A DNA stretch of 64,000 nt from Eggerthella lenta DSM 2243. Lineage in GTDB: Bacteria > Actinomycetota > Coriobacteriia > Coriobacteriales > Eggerthellaceae. The DNA is taken from the NCBI RefSeq assembly GCF_000024265.1, contig NC_013204.1:3275001-3339000 (forward strand). Reading direction: 5' to 3'. A model generated the notes under the pieces. The model did no database searches, had not been told where the DNA came from, and saw only the letters and a list, made by a program, of their open reading frames with translations. This document shows, piece after piece, positions 53,649-63,397 of this stretch (positions within the stretch are counted from its first letter, which is position 1; each line of letters opens with the position of its first letter). Position numbers and translations under genes: made by a program.

Positions 53649-54344
53649 ATGAACGACACCCCGCATCGCATTCTCGTTGTTGACGACGAGCCCTCTATTA
53701 CCGAATTCGTCAGTTACGCCCTCAAGAAGGAGGGGTTCTTCACCGACGTGGTGGACAACGGCGAAGACGCGCTGGCGTTGGCCACGAAGAACTCGTACGA
53801 TCTGTTCGTGCTCGACATCATGCTGCCCGGCATGGACGGCTACGAGCTGTGCCGCCGCCTGCGCTCGAAGACGACCGTCCCCGTGTTGTTCCTGTCGGCT
53901 CGCGACACCGAGCTGGACAAGGTGGTGGGCCTGGAAATCGGCGGCGATGACTACTTGGCGAAGCCCTTCGGCGTGCGAGAGCTCATCGCACGCGTCCGCG
54001 CCCTGCTGCGCCGCGGATCGGGCGGCGACTTCCCCGGCGCTAACCACGCCGTCACCGCCAGCGGTATCACGCTTGACGAGGACGCCCACACGGCGTCGGG
54101 CGCGAACGGCGAGATCGACCTCACACCGCGCGAGTTCGAGTTGCTTGCCAGCCTCATGAAGAACGCCGGCAAGGTGGTTTCGCGCGAAGATCTGCTGCGC
54201 GACGCCTGGGGTTGGGAATACTTGACGGAAACCAAGACCGTCGACACCCACATCAAGCGTCTGCGTGATAAGATTGAGTCCGCCGGGTACGATCCCGGCT
54301 TGGTGGAAACGGTTCGCGGCTACGGATACAGGTTCAAGCAATAA
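53649..54344 (+). CDS. OmpR-family response regulator
   Basis: From the ATG at 53649 the protein is 231 residues: receiver domain (VVDDEPSITEF, Asp in LFVLDIMLPGMDG, YLAKPFG) and winged helix (about 132-230: LTPREFELLASLMKNAGKVV, TVDTHIKRLRDKIE). It is cotranscribed with the histidine kinase that follows. The signal and targets are unknown. Confidence 0.93.
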   Translation: MNDTPHRILVVDDEPSITEFVSYALKKEGFFTDVVDNGEDALALATKNSYDLFVLDIMLPGMDGYELCRRLRSKTTVPVLFLSARDTELDKVVGLEIGGDDYLAKPFGVRELIARVRALLRRGSGGDFPGANHAVTASGITLDEDAHTASGANGEIDLTPREFELLASLMKNAGKVVSREDLLRDAWGWEYLTETKTVDTHIKRLRDKIESAGYDPGLVETVRGYGYRFKQ

Positions 54345-55372
54345 AAAGACTGCAAACATACTTCTCGCTGCTGGCAACGCTGCTTTCGCTTCTCGCCGGC
54401 GCGGTTCTGGTTCTGATTTGCTTCCTCGCCTTCGACACTCCGTCGAAGGCGTTTTTGCTGCTTGCTCCCGTCGGTCTTGTGGTGTTCACGTTCAGCCTTA
54501 TTATCGGACATTTCATATCTGAACCGCTACGCCTCTTGGCAAAGAAAACCGCCGCCTATCGCACGGGAACCGATGTGCCGTTCGAACCCGACGGCCGCCT
54601 GTACGAGGCCGACCAACTGTCGGCCGATTTCAAGGCGCTCGTGCAGACCACGAAGTCGCAGCAGCACGACCTGGTGCTGAAGGAGCGCCGCCAAGCAGCA
54701 TTCATCAGCGATGTGGCGCACGAGCTGCGCACCCCGCTCACTGCCATCCGCGGCAACGCCGAGATGCTGGAAGATCCGGATCTACCGCCCGAGCTGCACG
54801 AGAAGTTCTGCTCGATCATCATCGCCGAAAGCGAGCGCCTGAGCCGTCTTACCCACGACTTGCTGACGCTGCAGCGCATCGACGACAACGCCATGCCCAT
54901 GGAGCTATCGCGCGTGAACCTGCGCGAGCTGGCCACCGGCGTGCTCGACGCCCTGGAGCCCATTCTGCGCGACCGCCATGCGAACACCGAGATCGTCGGC
55001 GAGGCGCCCGACGTGCTGGGCGACCCCGATCGCCTCAAGCAGGCCGTGACGAACCTCGTGGAGAACGCGAGCCGCTTCATCGAACCGGACGGCCACATCA
55101 CCATCGAGCTGTTCGGCCTGAAGGGCAACTCCATCCTGGCCGTGAAGGACGACGGCACCGGGTTCGGCGACATCGACCCCCAGCTGCTGTTCGACCGCTT
55201 CTACCGCACCGATGCGTCACGAAGCCGAGGCACGGGCGGCACGGGGCTGGGGCTGGCCATCGTGAAATCGGTGGTGGAATCGCACGATGGCACGGTGGAA
55301 GCCATCAACCTGCCTGATGGAGGGGCGTGCTTCATCATCGCGCTACCGTCCATCCTGCCCGGCGAACGCTAG
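54341..55372 (+). CDS. Sensor histidine kinase, HisKA type, start codon non-canonical
   Basis: The frame encodes two membrane helices (TYFSLLATLLSLLAGAVLVL, about residues 6-30; FLLLAPVGLVVFTFSLIIGH, about 38-58), a short linker, HisKA with DVAHELRTPLTAIRGNAEML and HATPase with TGGTGLGLAIVKSVVESH. The only standard start codon in frame is TTG at 54455, which would delete the first helix and has no ribosome-binding site. Coding potential begins at ATA 54341 or CTG 54350, overlapping the regulator stop. I annotate the ATA position as an estimate. Confidence 0.85.
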   Translation: MKRLQTYFSLLATLLSLLAGAVLVLICFLAFDTPSKAFLLLAPVGLVVFTFSLIIGHFISEPLRLLAKKTAAYRTGTDVPFEPDGRLYEADQLSADFKALVQTTKSQQHDLVLKERRQAAFISDVAHELRTPLTAIRGNAEMLEDPDLPPELHEKFCSIIIAESERLSRLTHDLLTLQRIDDNAMPMELSRVNLRELATGVLDALEPILRDRHANTEIVGEAPDVLGDPDRLKQAVTNLVENASRFIEPDGHITIELFGLKGNSILAVKDDGTGFGDIDPQLLFDRFYRTDASRSRGTGGTGLGLAIVKSVVESHDGTVEAINLPDGGACFIIALPSILPGER

Positions 55373-55386
55373 CATCCTCAAACACG

Positions 55387-55422
55387 CAAATCCGGGATCG
55401 CCCGATCGCGATCCCGGATTTG
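55387..55422. terminator. Bidirectional terminator between convergent genes
   Basis: A 14-bp stem (55387-55400 with 55409-55422) with AAAT/ATTT edges lies between the histidine kinase stop (55372) and the HsmA-like stop (55465). Confidence 0.75.
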
Positions 55423-55464
55423 ATAGCGAGCGCGCATGCCGCTCGCGACTCTGAAAGCCAACGC

Positions 55465-55956
55465 CTAGTGCGCGGCGGTATGCGCATGACCCTTCCCGCC
55501 GCGGAACAGCACGAACGCCAGCACGGCAACCACCACGACGCTGGTGCCGATGGCGCACACCGCCTGCAGATGGATCATCGGGATACCCACCAGCATGCCG
55601 ATGATGTACGGGACGAGCCACGCAAGCCACACGAACGTGCTGAACGTGTGGAATCGATGCATCCCCCGCTCGTTATGACGCACGTACGTGACCGTGGCCC
55701 AAACGGCATGCACGAGCATCAGCACGATAGCAAGCAGACCGGTGACCGCGTGGATCCCGAATCCTCCTGCGGACGATTGCTGCGCGATGTTCGACATGAT
55801 CATCGTGCCGGTGGTATCGCACACGAGGCCGCCCCAAAACAGCAGCACATGGCGCAGCGACAACGTTCCCGAACGACGCTCCCCGAACACTCCGAAGGTG
55901 TACAGAACCAGCGCGCAGGTGATGGCGACACTCGCCACGATCAATTCGATGCTCAT
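55465..55956 (-). CDS. HsmA-family (TIGR03987-like) four-helix membrane protein
   Basis: From Met 55956 (MSIELIVASVAITC) the protein is 163 residues with about five hydrophobic segments, conserved-looking His residues within or near them (HVLLFWGGL, HAVTGLLAIVLMLVHAVWAT, HRFHTFSTFVWLAWL) and a His-containing tail (GHAHTAAH). It resembles the HsmA/TIGR03987 family; the transported or bound species is unknown. It is divergent from a TetR gene across a double palindrome and so is likely repressed by it. Confidence 0.8.
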   Translation of the reverse strand: MSIELIVASVAITCALVLYTFGVFGERRSGTLSLRHVLLFWGGLVCDTTGTMIMSNIAQQSSAGGFGIHAVTGLLAIVLMLVHAVWATVTYVRHNERGMHRFHTFSTFVWLAWLVPYIIGMLVGIPMIHLQAVCAIGTSVVVVAVLAFVLFRGGKGHAHTAAH

Positions 55957-55980
55957 CGTTGCGCTCCTTTCTTCTTTGCT

Positions 55981-56018
55981 AATATGAACTAAGTTCATTA
56001 ATGAACAACGTTCATATT
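55981..56018. promoter_or_regulatory. TetR operator, 38-bp double palindrome
   Basis: GTTCATTAATGAAC (55993-56006) is a perfect palindrome flanked symmetrically by AATATGAAC (55981-55989) and GTTCATATT (56010-56018). Four GTTCAT-type half-sites in alternating orientation suit two TetR dimers. It lies between the divergent hsmA-like and tetR genes, 25 bp upstream of the hsmA-like start. Confidence 0.8.
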
Positions 56019-56147
56019 AGAGAGGCCTGCGCTCGGAGGCAATGACGGACGAAAATCAACCACCATTTCTTCACGAGCTACGCATGAGTCTTCCTCTACA
56101 ATGAGGGAAACGACCGGATCCCGAGCTTCCGCACGCGGGAGGTGCGC

Positions 56148-56726
56148 ATGGGCAACAAACCCGTCATCAGCAAACAGCAGATCCTCGACACCGCCTTCGC
56201 GATTGCCAGCGAATCGGGTCTTTCCGGGCTGAGCATCCGCGAGGTCGCGCGCGCATGCAATGTAGCCGTGGGCACCGTGTACAACTCCTACCCCACCAAA
56301 TACGACCTGGTCAACGACGTGGTAGGACGATTCTGGAACGAAGCGCTGGCCGACAGCATGCCCGGAGCCATTGCCGGCGATGACTTCATCGGCTTCTGCG
56401 AGGGGCTTGCGCTCCAGCTGTCGGGAGCGCTGGCGAGGTTCCGCGACGACTGGCTGACGGAAGTCGCCGCGCTCGACGCGAAGGGCTTGGCATCGGCGCG
56501 CAAGCGCGAGGAGGCGTGCTTCGCGCACATCCGCCGCGGCCTCGTGGTGGCGCTCGAACGCGATCCGAACGTGGCGCACGACCGCCTGCTGGGAGCGCTG
56601 GCCCCCGAACCGCTGTGCGCGTTCGTGTGGGACAGCATGCTCTCGTCCATCAAACGAAGCGATCCCCGATGCGAAACCCTGTTCACCCTCCTGCGCCGCA
56701 CGCTGTACGAGCCCCCATTCGCATGA
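56148..56726 (+). CDS. TetR/AcrR-family transcriptional repressor
   Basis: From the ATG at 56148 with GGGAGG five bases upstream the protein is 192 residues. The HTH is complete (ISKQQILDTAFAIASESGLS ... SIREVARACNVAVGTVYNSY, about 8-50) and the ligand-binding part is an all-helical domain. It probably represses the divergent HsmA-like gene through the palindromes at 55981-56018. Confidence 0.9.
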   Translation: MGNKPVISKQQILDTAFAIASESGLSGLSIREVARACNVAVGTVYNSYPTKYDLVNDVVGRFWNEALADSMPGAIAGDDFIGFCEGLALQLSGALARFRDDWLTEVAALDAKGLASARKREEACFAHIRRGLVVALERDPNVAHDRLLGALAPEPLCAFVWDSMLSSIKRSDPRCETLFTLLRRTLYEPPFA

Positions 56727-56756
56727 GATAATGCAACAATACGAAAGGAGGCCAAC

Positions 56757-57044
56757 ATGCTCGATATAGCCACCATCTCCGAAAGCGTGAACAATGCCGC
56801 GCATGAATTTCCGATCAAAAGGGTCGACCTTTTCGGATCGTATGCGGAAGAACGTCAGACCGAAAAAAGCGACGTCGATCTATTAATCGAATTCACCTCG
56901 ATAGCCGTTTCGCTCCTCCTGCTTGCATCGCTGCGCGATCGGCTGGAGAAGGATCTTGGCACATCGGTCGACATCGTGCATGCGCCCATTCCCGATGGCT
57001 CTATATTGGATGTGGGAAAAACGGTAACGCTCTATGAACAATAG
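56757..57044 (+). CDS. mntA: MNT-domain nucleotidyltransferase antitoxin
   Basis: The 95-residue protein carries the minimal nucleotidyltransferase signature: GSYAEERQTEKSDVDLLIEF (about 25-44), fitting GSx10DxD with both Asp present. In MntA-HepT modules this protein AMPylates and silences the HEPN toxin. AAAGGAGG precedes the ATG. It overlaps the hepT gene by 11 bases. Confidence 0.88.
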   Translation: MLDIATISESVNNAAHEFPIKRVDLFGSYAEERQTEKSDVDLLIEFTSIAVSLLLLASLRDRLEKDLGTSVDIVHAPIPDGSILDVGKTVTLYEQ

Positions 57045-57372
57045 AGATCGAACCGTCGTCGGCAAAGTGCTCGACGAAATAGCCATCGCCGAATCGCTCA
57101 TGCAGAACGAGGATCTCGCTTCATTCCTCGAAGATGAGAAGCTCAAGCGTGCCGTATGCATGACGGTTATCAACATAGGGGAACTCGTTAAAAATCTTAC
57201 CGAGAGCTTTCGCCTTATACACGCCCAGGTGCCCTGGAAAGCCATTGCCGGCTTTCGCGACATAGCTGCGCACAAGTATCAAACGTTGCGCATGGAAGAC
57301 GTATACGCAACCGTCTCGGACGACTTTCCGTCGCTTCGCACGATGCTAGAAGCCATACTGGAAAACGAATAG
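57034..57372 (+). CDS. hepT: HEPN-domain RNase toxin HepT
   Basis: The 112-residue helical protein has the HEPN catalytic motif Rx4H in FRDIAAHKYQTL (about residues 76-87), with Tyr two residues after His as in HepT targets of MntA AMPylation. ETINIGE-type helix (VINIGELVKNL) is also typical. HepT cleaves RNA. It forms a two-gene module with mntA. Confidence 0.88.
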   Translation: MNNRDRTVVGKVLDEIAIAESLMQNEDLASFLEDEKLKRAVCMTVINIGELVKNLTESFRLIHAQVPWKAIAGFRDIAAHKYQTLRMEDVYATVSDDFPSLRTMLEAILENE

Positions 57373-57453
57373 CGATCACATTCAGTCCCCTGCCATCCCG
57401 GGAAAAGGACGACAGGGGACCACTTTCGCTACAATGGGAGGCTAACGGGTCGT

Positions 57454-58371
57454 TTAGAGAGCTGCGAGCACGGGGAGCACTTTCTCCAGGTCGGCTACGA
57501 GGCCGAGGTCGCAGTGCTTCATGAGCGGAGCGTTCTTGTCCTTGTTGACGGCCACCACGAACTGCGATTCCGCCATGCCCACGGTGTGCTGCACCTGGCC
57601 CGACACGCCGAGGCCGATGTACACGTCGGGCTTCACGACGGCACCCGAAACGCCCAGGTAGCGACTGTGCGCCATCCAACCCTCGCCCTCGGCGATGGGG
57701 CGCGTGCAAGCCGTCTCGCCGCCGATGCGCGCCGCGTACTCCTGCGCCTTGCCTAGGTTCTGCTTGTTCTGGATGCCGCGGCCCACGCACACCACGACCT
57801 TCGCGGAGCCGAGGTCGACCACCTCCTCCTGCTTCTCCTGGCGCCCGACCAGCTTGATGGGACCGGGCTCGATCGACGCCGCCGCGCGCTCCACCGTGCC
57901 GGCAGCCGGCGCTTCGTCGATCTCGAACACGCCGGAGCCCACGAGCACGATCGCCATCCCCCGCGCATGCTCGACGCGCTCGGCCGCACCGCCGTACGCC
58001 ATGTGCGCCGCCTCGACGCCCTCGTCGTCAAGCTTCACGCGCGACGCGTCGGTGACCACCGGCACGCCCAGACGCACGGCAAGGCGGCCCGCCACGCACT
58101 GCGTGCGCTTCGACATGCGCGCCAGGATCAACGTCGGCTGCTCGGCTTGGACGACCTCCTGGAACGCGGGAACGCAGTCCTCGTACAGCGCACCCTCGGG
58201 AACGGCGCCGACGTGCATCACGCGCGCACCCCACGCCGCGATGCGCTGCGCGTCGGCCTCGTCGCCGGCCCACAGCGCAACCGGCCTCCCTCCCAGCGCC
58301 CGCGCCCCGCTGCACAGCTCCTCGTACGCTTCCGCCGTGTCGGCGAACACCGCAATCGTCTTATCGCTCAT
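57454..58371 (-). CDS. etfA: Electron transfer flavoprotein alpha subunit
   Basis: From Met 58371 (MSDKTIAVFADTAEAYEEL) the protein is 305 residues. The C-terminal FAD domain shows CVGRGIQNKQNLGKAQEYAA, GEGWMAHSRYLGVSGAVV, DVYIGLGVSGQVQHTVGM and VAVNKDKNAPLMKHCDLGLV, all standard EtfA motifs. It passes electrons from acyl-CoA-type dehydrogenases or other donors. It follows etfB by 10 bp in a two-gene operon with a sigma-54 promoter; no dehydrogenase gene is adjacent. Confidence 0.94.
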   Translation of the reverse strand: MSDKTIAVFADTAEAYEELCSGARALGGRPVALWAGDEADAQRIAAWGARVMHVGAVPEGALYEDCVPAFQEVVQAEQPTLILARMSKRTQCVAGRLAVRLGVPVVTDASRVKLDDEGVEAAHMAYGGAAERVEHARGMAIVLVGSGVFEIDEAPAAGTVERAAASIEPGPIKLVGRQEKQEEVVDLGSAKVVVCVGRGIQNKQNLGKAQEYAARIGGETACTRPIAEGEGWMAHSRYLGVSGAVVKPDVYIGLGVSGQVQHTVGMAESQFVVAVNKDKNAPLMKHCDLGLVADLEKVLPVLAAL

Positions 58372-58381
58372 GGATGCCTCC

Positions 58382-59149
58382 TTACAGCCGCTCGCGCACG
58401 CGTGCCGCGAACGCCTGGATCGTCTCGTCGTCATCGCCTTCGAGGATCTCGCACGCGCGATCGCGCTGCTCGGGCGCAAGCGTGCTCACCACGTCGATGG
58501 CCTCGTCAAAGCCGTCGAAGCCCACATCTTCGAAGGAAAGAACGCGCGAGGGCTTCTTGCCCGCGCCCAGGATGTCCTTCATCGAGGGGATGCGCGGGGT
58601 GTTCATGTCGGCGACCACCGACAGCACGGCCGGAAGCGGCACGTCGAGGCGCTCGACCACCGCGCCCACCGTGCGCTCGACATGCGCGACGCCGTCGTCG
58701 AGCTCGATGGAGCTGACGGCGTTGACGGTAGGAAGCCCCAGCAGCTCGCCCAGCTGCACGCCTACCTGCTGCGCATAGCGGTCGGCCGACCCCTCGCCGC
58801 ACAGCACCAGGCTCACGTCGTCCAGCTGCTTGACGGCCGCTGCGAGCACCCGCGCCGTCACCGCCGATCCGGCCTCGGGCAGCGACGCGTCTTTCACCGC
58901 CACGTTCTCGTGCGGCCCGCGCGCGAGGATGGCTTTCTTCAACTTCGAGTCCTCCACCGGATCGCCCCCGGCGGTCAGGCTGACAAGCGACGCGCCGGAA
59001 GCCGACGCCAGCTGCGCGCCGGCTTCCACGGCGTTGAGGTCGTAATCGCCGATTTTGAGCGCAGCGCGCTCGAACGACAGCGTGCGATCGGCCTGCACGA
59101 CCGCGTCCTGCTCGTCGGGCACGATCTTGTAGCACACAACGATGTTCAT
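58382..59149 (-). CDS. etfB: Electron transfer flavoprotein beta subunit
   Basis: The 255-residue protein begins MNIVVCYKIVPDEQDAVVQ and has LKIGDYDLNAVEAGAQLA, VLCGEGSADRYAQQVGVQLG and LPTVNAVSSIELDDG segments of EtfB/FixA, which binds AMP or a second FAD. It is first of the etfBA operon. AAAGGAGTG precedes the ATG. The sigma-54 promoter lies about 50 bp upstream. Confidence 0.94.
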   Translation of the reverse strand: MNIVVCYKIVPDEQDAVVQADRTLSFERAALKIGDYDLNAVEAGAQLASASGASLVSLTAGGDPVEDSKLKKAILARGPHENVAVKDASLPEAGSAVTARVLAAAVKQLDDVSLVLCGEGSADRYAQQVGVQLGELLGLPTVNAVSSIELDDGVAHVERTVGAVVERLDVPLPAVLSVVADMNTPRIPSMKDILGAGKKPSRVLSFEDVGFDGFDEAIDVVSTLAPEQRDRACEILEGDDDETIQAFAARVRERL

Positions 59150-59197
59150 GAATCACTCCTTTTGCTTCTCGGGAATGCGGTTCCGCACCTCCGAAAA

Positions 59198-59212
59198 GCA
59201 AAAAGCGTGCCA
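59198..59212 (-). promoter_or_regulatory. Sigma-54 (-24/-12) promoter of etfBA
   Basis: On the minus strand TGGCAC-GCTTT-TTGC matches the sigma-54 consensus TGGCAC-N5-TTGC at every defined base. Transcription would start near 59187, about 38 bp before etfB. The activator and rpoN genes are directly upstream. Confidence 0.9.
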
Positions 59213-59227
59213 GCCTGCCCAAGCGCT

Positions 59228-61270
<2,043 letters not shown>

Positions 61271-61300
61271 GTACGCTCCCCTCCCTTTCGATCGAGTACC

Positions 61301-62725
61301 TTACCGTCTTCGCTGCGACTGCCGGCCGATGCCCAGCGCCTCGCGGTACTTCGCCACGGTTCGCCGTTTGATGTCCACGCCCTCGCCGTTCAGGATGGCG
61401 GTGATCGTCGCGTCGCTCAAAGGCGTGCGACGGTCCTCTTGGGCCACCAGGTCTTTGATGCGGTCTTTGATGGCAAGCGACGACAGCGCATGGCGGCGCT
61501 CCTCGGCCGTGCAGGCGACCGAACTTGAGAAGAAGTGCTTGAGCGGGAACACGCCCCACGGGGTGAGGGCGTACTTGTCCTGCACCGTGCGGCTGATGGT
61601 GGACACATGCACGCCCAGCGCATCGGCGGCCTGCTGCATGGTGAGCGGGCGCATCCGCGCCTCGCCGCCCATGAAGAAATCGTATTGGACCTCGGCCAGA
61701 TACACGCCGAACCGATGGAGCGTCTGGCGCCGTTGGTCGATGTTCGCCAGCGCTGCATCCGCCTCGGCGCGCTTCTCGTGCAGCCACTCCCGCGCCTCGT
61801 CGTCCATGCCCCCGCGCTGCTCCATGCGGTCGTAGGATCCGTTGAGCACCAGCGTTTCCGACAGCTCGCCGGTAACCTGCACCGAGAAGGCCGTGCCATC
61901 GCGCCTGATGGTGATGTCGGGGATGACGTACACGGTGCCCTTGCGCTGCGAGAAAGACGAGCCCGGGCGAGGGTCGAGCGTGCAGATGACCTCGCGGATG
62001 GCGGCAAGGTCGTCGATGGTCAAATGGTAGACGCGCATGAGCTTCGTCGTGCGGTTTTCGGCGAGGTCGTCCAGCCCGGTGCGCAGCATGTCGCGAATCA
62101 CGTCCGCATAGGGAAGGCCGTCGTCGATTTGCAGCGCAAGGCATTCGGCCAGATCGCGCGCGCCCACGCCGCGAGGCGACAGCTGCTGCACGAGCTCGAG
62201 CAGCCGCTGGCCGTCCTCTATCGAGCGCCCCGCTTCGGCGCAGAGCGCATGCATGCTGCCGGAGAAGTACCCGTCGTCGTCGATGTTCTCGATAAGGGCG
62301 TCGAGCAGAGCGCGGTCCTCTTCGCCGACGCGCACGCCCGTCAGCTGCATGCGCACATGGCTGTGCAGCGTTTCCGTTTGAGAGCACTCGTCGCGCAGAC
62401 GGGCCAGGTCGAACCCGCGGGCATCCCAGGCGATCGCCGACGGCGGGCGCGCATCGAACCCCTCGGCAGCCGTTTCGGCATCGGCCGCAGCGTCGCCGTC
62501 CTCCTCGTCGGGCAGCTCCTCGAACGAGAGGGAACCGTGATCGTAGTCGAAATCGAGCAAGGGGTTGCGCTCCACCAGGTCGCGCACGTACGCGTCCAGG
62601 CGCGCGACCGGCAGCGACAGCACCTCGAGGCCCTGGATGGCCGTGGGAGCGAAATGCTGCTTGGTCCGCACCGAGACGTTGGAGCGCGCCTCCATGCGTA
62701 CGGCTTGGCTCGGACAATCCGACAT
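61301..62725 (-). CDS. rpoN: RNA polymerase sigma-54 factor
   Basis: The 474-residue protein has region I (QHFAPTAIQGLEVLSLPVAR ... NPLLDFDYD), an acidic region II, the core-binding domain with SPRGVGARDLAECLALQ, the DNA-binding HTH (TMQQAADALGVHVSTISRTV) and the RpoN box as RRTVAKYRE near residue 455. GGGGG precedes the ATG. Sigma-54 directs -24/-12 promoters and needs an AAA+ activator, encoded 30 bp downstream. Sigma-54 is uncommon in Actinobacteria. Confidence 0.96.
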   Translation of the reverse strand: MSDCPSQAVRMEARSNVSVRTKQHFAPTAIQGLEVLSLPVARLDAYVRDLVERNPLLDFDYDHGSLSFEELPDEEDGDAAADAETAAEGFDARPPSAIAWDARGFDLARLRDECSQTETLHSHVRMQLTGVRVGEEDRALLDALIENIDDDGYFSGSMHALCAEAGRSIEDGQRLLELVQQLSPRGVGARDLAECLALQIDDGLPYADVIRDMLRTGLDDLAENRTTKLMRVYHLTIDDLAAIREVICTLDPRPGSSFSQRKGTVYVIPDITIRRDGTAFSVQVTGELSETLVLNGSYDRMEQRGGMDDEAREWLHEKRAEADAALANIDQRRQTLHRFGVYLAEVQYDFFMGGEARMRPLTMQQAADALGVHVSTISRTVQDKYALTPWGVFPLKHFFSSSVACTAEERRHALSSLAIKDRIKDLVAQEDRRTPLSDATITAILNGEGVDIKRRTVAKYREALGIGRQSQRRR

Positions 62726-62860
62726 GCAACCCCCTTGCTGCGACGCGCTTCGGCCGCTTTCCCTCGACAGCCGCGCGATTTCACCGACGAGCGGTGCTCA
62801 TGCTCTCATTTTAAGATGATTCCGTGAAATTTTCAACCAATTATGCGATATTATAAACTC

Positions 62861-62875
62861 TAGCACGATTTTTGC
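62861..62875 (+). promoter_or_regulatory. Possible weak sigma-54 promoter before the GNAT gene
   Basis: TAGCAC-GATTT-TTGC differs from the -24/-12 consensus at one base, the first G of the critical GG. It lies 46 bp before the GNAT start. A sigma-70 -10-like TATTATAAA also lies nearby at about 62849, so use is uncertain. Confidence 0.35.
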
Positions 62876-62921
62876 TAATTGTTTTACTAATCTATGGAGA
62901 AAGCTCAGGAAGGACCCCTTC

Positions 62922-63350
62922 ATGACGTGCGATCCATCAACCCCCACCATCCGCGAAGCTACCCAGCAGGACGCCGCCGCCATCGCGCGCCTGGCCGAAG
63001 ACGCCGGCATGGGCACGCTCACCCCGCGCGGAACGTCGTACGTCGCGCTGGACGGGGACCGCATCGTCGGGTTCATCCGCATCGTCGAAGCCGAAGGCGA
63101 TCGGTACGTCAGCCCCATCGTGGTGGACCCGCAGGCGCGCAGGCTGGGCGTGGGACGCGCGCTCATGCAGGACGCTCGGACACGCTACGGCGCGCTGCTG
63201 TTCGTCGCACGCGGCCCGGCGGTTCCGTTCTACACGGCGCTGGGATGCGAGCAGGTAGAGCGCGAGCGCATTTCGCCCGACCTCGGCGAAGACTGCGACA
63301 CCTGCCCCGATTTCGCCGCCTGCCGCCCCGTCCCCATGATCTACCGGTAA
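62922..63350 (+). CDS. GNAT-family N-acetyltransferase
   Basis: The 142-residue protein has the GNAT core: YVALDGDRIVGFIRIVEAEG, VVDPQARRLGVGRALMQDAR (acetyl-CoA P-loop) and VPFYTALGCEQVER. A C-terminal Cys cluster (CDTCPDFAAC) is unusual and might bind metal. The substrate is unknown. It is divergent from rpoN. AGGAAGG precedes the start by about ten bases. Confidence 0.88.
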   Translation: MTCDPSTPTIREATQQDAAAIARLAEDAGMGTLTPRGTSYVALDGDRIVGFIRIVEAEGDRYVSPIVVDPQARRLGVGRALMQDARTRYGALLFVARGPAVPFYTALGCEQVERERISPDLGEDCDTCPDFAACRPVPMIYR

Positions 63351-63387
63351 CGTCCTGAAGGGGGTCGCCCCCCCCTCAGGACGGTTT
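63351..63387. terminator. Terminator between the GNAT gene and the partial gene
   Basis: CGTCCTGA (63351-63358) pairs with TCAGGACG (63376-63383) around an inner AGGGGG/CCCCC stem, followed by GTTTT on the plus strand. It begins directly after the GNAT stop. Confidence 0.85.
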
Positions 63388-63397
63388 TGCGAACGAC

